From Bryopsis sp. KO-2023 (taxonomy: Eukaryota; Chlorophyta; Ulvophyceae; Bryopsidales; Bryopsidaceae): DNA of 64,000 nucleotides. The notes beneath the pieces were generated by a model. That model had not been told where the DNA came from. It did no database searches and saw only the letters and a list, made by a program, of their open reading frames with translations. Both the position numbers and the translations under genes were made by a program. Position 1 is the first letter of the stretch. The number at the start of each line of letters is the position of its first letter. Shown here in pieces: positions 24,675 through 32,975 of this stretch. The stretch is taken from positions 8,385,001 through 8,449,000 of the forward strand of contig BSYQ01000001.1 in assembly GCA_030272585.1 (NCBI GenBank), written 5' to 3'.

Positions 24675-26264
24675 ATGGAGAGGCCAAAGAGACACCACGA
24701 GTCGAACAAGAGGTCTATGACGAAAGAAAAATCGCTGGAAGAGCGAAGGAGGAGGTCGGCGGCCTTGACGCACGAGAGGAGGGATGCGTTATTGAGGTCG
24801 AAACGGCTGAGGAGAGATTTTGACGTCGCTGCTGCTGGTCCCGTGGACGCTCAAATTGCGAAGCTCAATAGAGCGACATTGGGCACGGCGGTCGTACGGG
24901 CGGTTGAACAGGCAACCGCCTCCCAGGACACCGATTGCCAGAAGCACCTGGAAGATATCCGGTATTTGCGGAAACTGCTCACCGAGAGTGGGGACCCTCC
25001 CTTTCAAGAAGTTCTGGACGCTGGCGCGGTGCCGCTGCTGGGTAGAGCCATTGAAGGGGAATCTAAATCGACTACCAAGGCGGTGGCCCAAGAAACCACG
25101 GTGGAGGCCGTTTGGGCTTTGGCTTATTTAGCAGGAGGGGCTCATCACATCGCGGAGGCAGTTTTGCCTCAGTCCAGCAGTTTCATTTTGCGTTTGTCGG
25201 GACACTCGGGTTGGACAGTGGCGGAGGTTTGCGCTTGGGCCCTGGGAAATTTGGGGGCTGATTGCGAGCAGTTTGCTGATACCTTGGTGGCGCAAGGCGT
25301 AGTGAAACCTCTGGCGGAGTGTGTGTTTGGGGCTGAGAAAGGCGTTAGGGGGGAGGCTGGTAGGGAGGTCGTGGTGGCTGGTGTGACCTCGGCATGGGCC
25401 CTGTCCAACATGGTGAGAAATTCTCATGTTGCTGGAGATCAATTGCTGGGATTGCCATGCGCCACTGAGAAAATCGTGTCCATGTTGGGTCTGGGGGATG
25501 TTAAGTTGGTTTCGGAAATCCTGTGGCTGGTGATCTACATAATCGCTCGAAACGCTCGAAATTTGGAGCACATGGTGCAGGCCGGGTTGGGACCGCCCAT
25601 GGTGAAAGTCTTGATAGAAGCTGTGAAAGGATTGGAGCATGATTTATCCAATGCCATGATGGTTTTGATTCCAGCATTGAGGGGAATGGGAAACGTGGTG
25701 GCGGGGGCCAGCCCCGAATACGTGGCCACGCTGCTCGAGTGCGAGAATGGTTTGTTCGTGAAAGCCCTGGTCATGTGTTTGAAAAGCAGCCATCGGGGCA
25801 TTCAAAAAGAATCCGCATGGGCCTTGTCGAACATCGCTGGCTGTCCGACCAAAACTGGAGCTGAATTAGTCGTACAAGCCGAGGCTGTCCCTGTTCTCAT
25901 GGAGTTGATTCGATCTGCAGCTTTTGATGTTCGGAAAGAGGCTGCCTTCGTCATGGCCAATCTGTGCATGCGGAGTCAAAGCGAACCCAACTTGGAATTC
26001 TTGCAGCAAGCTTTACGGTCGCCCAAATTTCTTGCAACGTTCATGCAATTCATGAGGTCGCCCGACATGGAGGCCGCCAGATTAGGAATTCAATTCACCG
26101 AAATGGTGTTGAGGGTGGTTCCAGGGGGGCTGGAAATGGTCGAAGAGGTCGATGGGATCGATGCTCTGGAGGCCGTTCAATTTGGAAATGCCCCGGCTGA
26201 GTTGCAAAGAATGGCTGCCAGATTGGTAGATACATATTACGGTGAGGGTTACGGTTTGGAGTAG
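24675..26264 (+). CDS. Importin-alpha-like ARM-repeat protein, intronless
   Basis: Adaptor that binds nuclear localisation signals and couples cargo to importin-beta. One uninterrupted frame of 529 residues, the usual importin-alpha length. The N-terminal 50 residues are strongly basic (KSLEERRRRSAALTHERR, then LLRSKRLRR), resembling the importin-beta-binding domain. Armadillo repeats follow, with the W...N pattern that lines the cargo groove: VWALAYLAGG, AWALGNLGAD, AWALSNMVRN, AWALSNIAGC, plus VMANLCMRS. The fourth repeat reads LWLVIYIIARN, a weaker match, so the minor groove may be changed. The sequence is more divergent than a standard importin-alpha and lacks introns, which is unusual among the neighbours. 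A specialised paralogue is possible. Confidence 0.83.
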   Translation: MERPKRHHESNKRSMTKEKSLEERRRRSAALTHERRDALLRSKRLRRDFDVAAAGPVDAQIAKLNRATLGTAVVRAVEQATASQDTDCQKHLEDIRYLRKLLTESGDPPFQEVLDAGAVPLLGRAIEGESKSTTKAVAQETTVEAVWALAYLAGGAHHIAEAVLPQSSSFILRLSGHSGWTVAEVCAWALGNLGADCEQFADTLVAQGVVKPLAECVFGAEKGVRGEAGREVVVAGVTSAWALSNMVRNSHVAGDQLLGLPCATEKIVSMLGLGDVKLVSEILWLVIYIIARNARNLEHMVQAGLGPPMVKVLIEAVKGLEHDLSNAMMVLIPALRGMGNVVAGASPEYVATLLECENGLFVKALVMCLKSSHRGIQKESAWALSNIAGCPTKTGAELVVQAEAVPVLMELIRSAAFDVRKEAAFVMANLCMRSQSEPNLEFLQQALRSPKFLATFMQFMRSPDMEAARLGIQFTEMVLRVVPGGLEMVEEVDGIDALEAVQFGNAPAELQRMAARLVDTYYGEGYGLE

Positions 26265-29084
26265 TGCATCACTCAGGGAGGGAGGGGGGGGGTTGTGGGA
26301 AATACTTCATCTTTTTATCGTGTCACATTAGTTCATCAACATGGCTTGAATGCCACAACTACATCCCAGTTGCTTTCTTTCAAACAATTATGTGGGTTCC
26401 GTCCAAAAGCATAGCTCGTGGTCAGCTGTTTTGTGTCGAGCTTTCCCAGGAAGGGGGAGGGATGGGGTAAAGGTGTATTCATTCAAAATATGCCACAACA
26501 TCGTTGCATCTGCATCATCTGGAGTCTTGGGTTCGGTTTTTTGTGCGTTCAGTGTGAGTGTAAACTATCTGAATTCGCTGACGACTGCCATCAAAGTTTC
26601 TGGCCTCATGATTCTGCACAACTCAAGAGGCAACCCCAACGTGAATTGTGCTGTGGTGAATCATTAACTTGCTGTGACTACTGTTTATAATTTCATTCTT
26701 TGATTATGGGGTGTAACTGGAAGAGAGAAATAATTGTACGCACAGGGTCGGGCCTTGAAAATTTGCCACTTTAGTGGTGAGGTCGTCATTTCATGAATCT
26801 TGGTAGCCCATTTGGATTGGCAAGGCCAAGTCTATGGCACTTATAGAACTGCAAATGTTTACTGTGAGTAAAAATGCATGGGCTTTCTGCTGGAATGATG
26901 AGTGTGGTTTAGCCAAGGCTTCATGCACTCAATCAGTTGCAATTTCCTCACAACAAGCCCATGTTTTGCCGACACAACGAAAAGAACACAGCCATCACCA
27001 CCAGAGAATCTACACCGACCCCGTGACTCTCTACTCTCAAAAAGCCACGCCAAAAAATCATCTGCCTCGCTTCAAACATGAGAGAATTGCTGTAAATTTA
27101 CAAGGCTGTTTGAAGTCTTTGGCCAACCAACCACAACATTGGCATACCCTTTCATGGAAAGAGAGAAGGGGTTAGGTTTTAAGGCATGGGATATGAAGTA
27201 GGGTAGTGCAGGAGGCATACATCAAGTTGCCTTTGCACACTTCAACAAATCCTTGCACTTTTGGGGTTGAGGGAGTCACTGTCGTGGCCCAGAGGTGGAT
27301 GGTGCAGATTTCAGAAGCTTTTGTTTCACTGTTGTTGAAGAATTAAACTGGTCCGGCCTTCCTGGTTGTTTCCGTTTCTAATTTTGTGGGCGTCGTTTCG
27401 TAACATCTCTTTTTTCAATTAGTGTTTTTAACCCGGTGTTTTTGAAAAAATAACTTTTTTGATTATTCATTCTGTACTTGAGAATGTCAAAGATTCTCAA
27501 AAATAAGCGTTTGGGCTGATGCCCAAAATAAAGTGGCCTGCCTATGCACCATCAAAAGTAATAGATAGAGCTGGGAGTGCTTGACCAATAAAATAAGACT
27601 GCTAACCCAATAGGTTTCTTTAAACTGGCTCAATCGACCCCTAAAACTCCACTTTGTTTCAGCAAACAATAACGACACCTGCCCATCCCCCCTCATTTCA
27701 TCCCTTGTCTACATTTCATGCCCAATTTCGACACAGAAATACCTTTTTTTCCCCTGCAAACTCTCCCCCAAAGTTTGTGAAAACGTGATTTAATTTTTTG
27801 CTAGTGGAGCTGGCAAAGTTTTGGCAAAAAATAAGCTGTGTCTGATTTTCTTCGCAATGTCTTTTAAGGAAGTGTGTGTTTTCCCTAATAAACAGCAAGA
27901 GGGCTAAATGTTGCATGCCCATTTCAGAATTCACATGAATTGCAGCAACATTCTTGTTTCAAGGTGTTAAGGCACATCACCAGACGTTCAGCATACAGTT
28001 ACTGTGCATGTTGATATTGGTGTCTTGGAAAATGTGGCGGGAAAAGAAAAGAAAGAAAAGATAATGCAGTCCTCTATTCCCCAAACTTTGGGGTTAAAAA
28101 TTACTGCAATCCTGCTCAATGGACATGAATTCGACTTCCAGAAAGTAATTTAAGAGAGGCCCACTGCACAATGCTATTCTGAGCAGAATAAAAAGGACCT
28201 GCAGAAGTGGTTTGAGCTACAGGTCTTCCCACCTCATTTAAAACTCCAAATTTGTATGGTGGCTGTGGTTTCCTCTTGGACAGAACAGTCCATTCTGTAC
28301 ATGTGCTTCCAATCTCCATTGAGATGAGGGTTGTAAATCTGAGTCTGTGTTCTCATAAGATACTTTTCGGGTGTATTGAATGTGTCACTCCATTTGCAAA
28401 ACTGTGGAAGGTTAAGCCTTTCCACAAATTCGTTAACAAATTCGGGGCAATCACCAAATCGCTTTTCACTGCACCCAATCCAACCAGCAATTTCTTCCTT
28501 GGGGTTAAAAGAAATTGCCCACATTTGGTTTTCGCCTTCGCAAATTCGTTTTTTAGCCATCCCAGACCGAACCTCACAACAATGAGGAGATGCAAGAGTG
28601 GGGAACCAAAAACATCATATGAGGTCCAGAGAACATGCATATTGTCCCCCCCTCACACACACTCCCTTCCCAAAAAAAGCACTGTGGATCTGGTCTGAGA
28701 CACCCCATTTGCATTGGTGGCATATGTTTTTTTCCAGCTTTTGGAAAACAAGCACTCTCGAAGCAAATCAATGTTCAAAATGGCAAATGGCCAAGGTCGA
28801 AAAACAGGAGGCCACATCTGTTTCGCTGATGAAGGAAATATTTCTGCAGAGAGGCATGTGTATCAATATCTGGAGTGGAGCTAGCTGCTGTAGTTAGCTA
28901 TAATTAGCACAGAAATTGCAGAATGGTAACTGCAGAATCGAACATAAGAAAAATTCCGGCCCTCAAAGGGGACTCTGAACAGATATGTGATTATGTAATA
29001 CTGTCACGTGCTCGCCCTGGCGGGATTCGGCGCAAGGTTGATACTTATCGTCGACCCAGCGATTCTTGCCTCCTCGCTTTCTGT
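26265..29084. other. Gene-poor intergenic region
   Basis: About 2.8 kb without a gene I can support. The composition is mixed, without long homopolymers. The only coding-looking stretch is the minus-strand frame at 28234-28560, listed separately. Confidence 0.5.
28234..28560 (-). other. Orphan open frame of 108 codons, unknown
   Basis: Begins MAKKRICEGENQMWAISFNP, and its composition looks more like a normal globular protein than most spacer frames (Trp, Cys, Asn, charged residues well mixed). I recognise no family. No supporting flanking exons were found, so it could be a lone exon, a gene relic or chance. Confidence 0.25.
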
Positions 29085-29180
29085 TTTTCTGCCTTTGGTG
29101 GTGCGTGTGTTCTTGCCTTCGGCGTTGTGCGTGTGTTTGCCTTCGGTGTTCTTCGTGTGCTATTGCCTCCGGTCGTGTCT
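29085..29180. repeat. Imperfect tandem repeat, about 25-bp unit, about four copies
   Basis: Units centred on TGCCTTCGGTGTT followed by a GTGCGTGTG-like tail recur about four times with substitutions and small length changes. The array ends about 60 bp before the start codon of the small membrane-protein gene, so it may lie in that gene's promoter or 5' UTR. Confidence 0.65.
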
Positions 29181-29238
29181 ATCTTGGTTTTTCTGGTCGA
29201 GCGTCCACAGATCGAAAGCTTGGAGTTGGGGATCCGAC

Positions 29239-30330
29239 ATGTGTGTGGTGTGCCAGTATGTCGGCTGGGGAAGCTGTTCGGAGCGGTGAGTTCAGTTGTA
29301 GAGGACAAAGTGTCGTCAGATCGGGTTGCTGGCCGATTGGGCGATTGGAAATTTGTTTGTTGCAACACTTGCAAGCGTCGAAAAAACGAAACGAGACTGA
29401 AAGGCGAAGTCACGGGATTCTTCGCCTTGTTTCTTTGCCTTTTTTCGTAGTGTTTGTGTCTTTGTCTTTATGGTTTCCCCGTGTTGATCCTCCGTCGATT
29501 TTTCCCTGTAGGTACCGGACGTTGGGGTTTCTGGGAATTATTTCCTTGATCTTTTTCATCCTGGCCGTCTTTTTCTCCCGACGTGTGCCTTCTGGACCTG
29601 CCGATCGTGAAGCCCCCGTTGGATTCGCAGATGATGGGATGTATTATGGCATCTATTATGGTCAGGTGGCGAGGAAGTATGCGAAGCTCAAGCCCGTAAG
29701 TATCCCCTCATCTTCGTTAGACCCTAAAACTTTAAACGACTCGACTCTTTGCTTTTAAATTAGACGCGGGGAACGGCCAGACGTGCTCGTCGAAACGATC
29801 GATGGTCGTCCCCACGCGACACTCCTATAATTGTCGTCGTCGACAGCGCAATAGTCAGAACAGTTTCGTCCTTCTGCCAGAAACGAAGCCGAGCGCGAAC
29901 AGCAATAGGGAAACGCTGAAAAAGGTTTCTCTGAAGGGATTCCTGTCGATTTCCAGTTCCTGTTGATTTGCAGTTCCTGTCGATTTGCAGCTCCTGTCGA
30001 TTTGCAGTTCCTGTTGATTTGCAGTTCATGTGCTAGTGCTTGTTGATGCCTGAAATTCAACTGAGATGATGTGATTCTACATCCTTTAAAATTCTCTGAA
30101 CTTACCTTGTGTTTTCTTGTGTCGAACAGATTTGCAAAGCCCCTTTTGTAAGAGACTGGCGACTTGTCTTCAAATGGCTGGCTGCAACAATTTTCTTGGC
30201 GATTACGATGATATGTGTGGAGCTTTTTTGGTTTCAACTTTTGGATGGAATATTGGTCTGCATAATCATTTCTTCGGCGTTCATGATCGAGTTAGCTCAA
30301 CTGGCTCGACGTGTCCTACGTCGAATATAA
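29239..30330 (+). CDS. Small multi-pass membrane protein, unknown family
   Basis: Three exons joined by phase, 29239-29285, 29512-29695 and 30130-30330, give 143 residues. The N-terminus is short and Cys-containing (MCVVCQYVG). A first transmembrane helix (LGFLGIISLIFFILAVFF) is followed by basic SRR and a hydrophilic loop with GMYYGIYYGQVARKYAK. Exon 3 adds two hydrophobic stretches (LVFKWLAATIFLAITMICV and GILVCIIISSAFMIELA) and ends in the basic tail RRVLRRI. The basic tail suggests a cytosolic C-terminus. I do not recognise the family. Donor and acceptor motifs are good at all four borders. The 434-nt intron carries a 17-bp tandem array. A start further upstream cannot be excluded. Confidence 0.55.
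29942..30026. repeat. 17-bp tandem repeat, five units
   Basis: Five head-to-tail units of consensus CCTGTCGATTTGCAGTT, with C/T and G/C variants at three positions, lie in the second intron of the small membrane-protein gene. Four of the five units contain TTTGCAG, a good 3' splice-site match. Confidence 0.9.
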
Positions 30331-30474
30331 AAAAAAAACTAAGGAGAAAGGGGAGGGAGGAAGCTTCACTTCATTTTTTCAATCATTAGCATCATTTGGG
30401 TTCTTTCTCATTCAACCTCCTCCTTTTTCTTACCACTCCCTTTCCTTTAACCGGGTATAAAAAAAAATAAAAAA

Positions 30475-30645
30475 TAGCGGTGATAATTTTTTGTTTGTCG
30501 TATATATAAAGTAAGTATTTGCCGCAGCCGCCCGGCACAACAAAGATTAAAAAAAAAAAAGAAAAAGAGAAAAAGAGAAGCGGTAAAACAATTTTTGTTC
30601 GTCGTGTGAAAAAAGTATGTATTTTGCCGAAGCCGCCCGGCAAAC
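30475..30645. repeat. Two tandem copies of a sequence of about 105 bp
   Basis: A block starting AGCGGT, passing through TTTTTGTT and TCGT, and ending in GCCGCCCGGC occurs at about 30475-30540 and again about 105 bp later at 30579-30642. The GC-rich ending is nearly unchanged (GCCGCAGCCGCCCGGC versus GCCGAAGCCGCCCGGC) inside very AT-rich DNA. Confidence 0.75.
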
Positions 30646-30779
30646 AAAAAAACAACAACAAAACTTCATTTGTAGAAAAAAAAGGGAACAGAAAATTGGT
30701 AAATGTCACAGAAAAATGTATGTATGGGAAAACAAGGGAAGAGTAAAAAAAACTACAGAAAAAATGGGAGGGAAAAAAA

Positions 30780-31322
30780 GGGTAAATGTCGCAGAAAAAT
30801 TATGTCTGGAGAAAAAAAAAAGAAGGGAAGAGTTAAGAAAAAAGGTTAATTTTCTGGAGTCCAAAAAAAAAAGGGGAAGAAAAAAAGTTAAATGGGAAAA
30901 AAAAATGCGAAATATCGAGTTGTGATATATCCAAGGAAAAAAACAGGATACAAAAACAAGTGAAGTGTGGTCAGTAACACAAAAATATTTGTGTTTCTCA
31001 GTCTTGCCAAAAAAAAAGGAAAAAAAAAAGACTGTTGGATGACTAAGAACTGATTGTCACATGAGTTAAAATTTGTTTGATGATTTCCCTGACGGAAAAA
31101 AAATGGGAAGAAAAAAGAATGGTGATTTTCTCTTTGAATGGGCAGCAAATTTGCTGAACATGGGTGAATGAAAAAAATGGAATTAAAAATTTCAGTATAC
31201 ATTTTGATGATATATCAGGATTGTTTTTTTCTTTTGCTGGGTTCGTTTGTTTCCAAGCAACTGTCAAAAAGATTCATGGGTTATGATTTGGCCAGGAGTT
31301 TTTGGGGAAACAATTGGTGGGG
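30780..31322. repeat. 540-bp direct repeat, copy A
   Basis: Matches copy B (32093-32636) across its length with substitutions and differences in A-run length. Shared landmarks are AACAGGATACAAAAACAAG, an AACACAAAAATATTTGTGTT palindrome, GATTTTCTCTTTGAATGGGC and TTTCCAAGCAACTGTC. I recognise no transposon protein or terminal inverted repeat. Confidence 0.85.
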
Positions 31323-32092
31323 AGCCGGGAGAGGTCAGGGATTTACAATTTTTTACAAAAAAAATAACAATATATATATAATTTGGGTTGGGGGGTTGGA
31401 AAAAGAATAAACAGTTTTTCAGGGAAAAAAAAGAAGAAACAGTTTTTCAGGGGGGGAAAAAAAGATTATGTTTTTGATAATCTAGGGGGTTAAAAAAAAA
31501 AAAAAAAGGGAGTGGGGCCTTTGAAATTCTGGCGATCTTTTTATGGATTCTGTGTTCCAAGAGGGGACAATTGAAGTGGATGAGCTCTTTTGGGCTGGAA
31601 TTCGACGAAACGTTCCCAGAAATGTTGAATACTATTATGGAGTGAATCATATCAAGGCCAGCGGATTAAGTGGATGAAATGCAAAACTACAATTTGTCAA
31701 ACATGGGGAGGGTGGCATTGGAGGAGACATCAGGGCAGAATCAGTTTTTTTGTCGACTGGATTCTGGTGGAGGGGATTTTGGCGCAGCAAGGAAAAGAAA
31801 GTACTATTCATGGCTCCTGTTTTTCTTTCTTTTTTTTCCTGGGTTTTTTACCATGGAGTTAATGAGGGAACAGAGGTATATTTCTTATTCTTTATTTTTC
31901 ATTTTTTATTCTTTATTTTTCGTTCTTTATTCTTCATTTCATTTTTTATTCTTCATTTCATTCTTTATTCTTCATTTTCATTTTTCATTCTTTATATATT
32001 TTTCTAATCTGGATGAAAAGGGGCGGAAACAGAATTGATTGAGCTTGGGGTCAGAAGTGAAGGATAAATCATAGAAAAAAAGGAAAAAATTT

Positions 32093-32636
32093 GGTAAATG
32101 TCATAGAAAAAATATGTATGGAGACAAAAGTGGGAAGAGTTAAAAGAAAAGGTTATTTTTCTGGAGTAAAAAAAAAGGGGGGGGAGGAAGGAAAAAAGTA
32201 AATGGGAGAAAAAAAACTGCGAATCATCAAATTGTGATAGATCCAAGGAAAAAAACAGGATACAAAAACAAGGGAAGTGTGGTTAGTAACACAAAAATAT
32301 TTGTGTTTTCTCAGTCTTGCCAACATACAAAGGGAAAAAAAAATTGTTGGATGACTAAGAAATGACTATCACATGAGTTAAAAATTGTTTGATGATTTCC
32401 CTTACGGAAAAAAAAATGGGAGGAAGAAAGGATGGTGATTTTCTCTTTGAATGGGCAGCAAATCTGCTGCACATGGGTGAATGAAAAAAAATTGAATTAA
32501 AAATTTCAGCACACATTTCGATGGTATATCAGTTGTTTTTTTTTCTTTTGCTTTGGTTCCTTTGTTTCCAAGCAACTGTCGAAAAGATTCATGGGTTATG
32601 ATTTGGCTAGGACTTTTTGGGGAAACAAATGGTGGA
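32093..32636. repeat. 540-bp direct repeat, copy B
   Basis: Second copy of the block at 30780-31322, same orientation, offset about 1.31 kb. It ends just before the first of three tandem hairpin units. Confidence 0.85.
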
Positions 32637-32658
32637 AGTATTGGAACTGATTTGGTTG

Positions 32659-32975
32659 CATAACCTTTCAGCCCTTGGTTCACCTTCAAGTTTTGAGGGG
32701 GGCAGATGGGAGTGGGAGGTTATGACTAAAAAAGGGCAGAATTAGAAAAAAAATATGGAAATGGTTAGATATGAAATAGGGAGCGTAACCTCGCAGCCCT
32801 TGGTTCACCTTCAGTTTTTGAGGGGGGCAGATGGGGGTGGGAGATTACGACAATATTATAACAAAATTAGAGGAAAATAAATGGAAATGACTAGATGTAG
32901 AATTAGAAACCATAACCTCTCAGCCCTTGGTTCACCTCAAGCTTTGAGGGGGGCAGATGGGGGTGGGAGGTTATG
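32659..32975. repeat. Three tandem hairpin-forming units (about 126-bp period)
   Basis: Units at 32659-32724, 32784-32849 and 32911-32975 share a 66-nt core, separated by more variable A-rich spacers. Each core starts CATAACCTC-like and ends GAGGTTATG-like, so the ends pair. Inside, CAGCCC can pair with GGGGGTG, and CCTCAA..TTGAGG forms an inner stem. Substitutions between units tend to keep pairing (see findings). No known RNA family was recognised; I looked for tRNA, snRNA and box C/D features without success. Confidence 0.85.

Larger units (their letters stand above)
30331..32658. other. A-rich repeat region without supported genes
   Basis: The plus strand is strongly A/G-biased with many A-runs. 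It contains the two repeat families listed separately and a T-rich tract at about 31871-32003 built from TTCTTTATT/TTCATTT-like words. Open frames are Lys-rich on one strand and Phe-rich on the other and look like composition artefacts. Confidence 0.6.

Noticed and set aside
29755..30237. Minus-strand frame of 160 codons with repeated NRQELQI-like words
   Set aside because: The repetition comes from the 17-bp tandem array. The plus strand has a phase-consistent intron here.
31670..32038. Frame ending in long Phe/Leu/Ser stretches near 31.9 kb
   Set aside because: It arises from the TTCTTTATT-like T-rich tract and shares no motif with known proteins.
32659..32975. Hairpin units as tRNA, U-snRNA or box C/D snoRNA genes
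   Set aside because: No cloverleaf, Sm site or C box (RTGATGA) could be found on either strand. A CTGA on the minus strand alone is not enough.
30475..32975. CRISPR array
   Set aside because: Repeats are long, imperfect and few, spacers are not uniform, no cas genes occur, and the DNA is eukaryotic.
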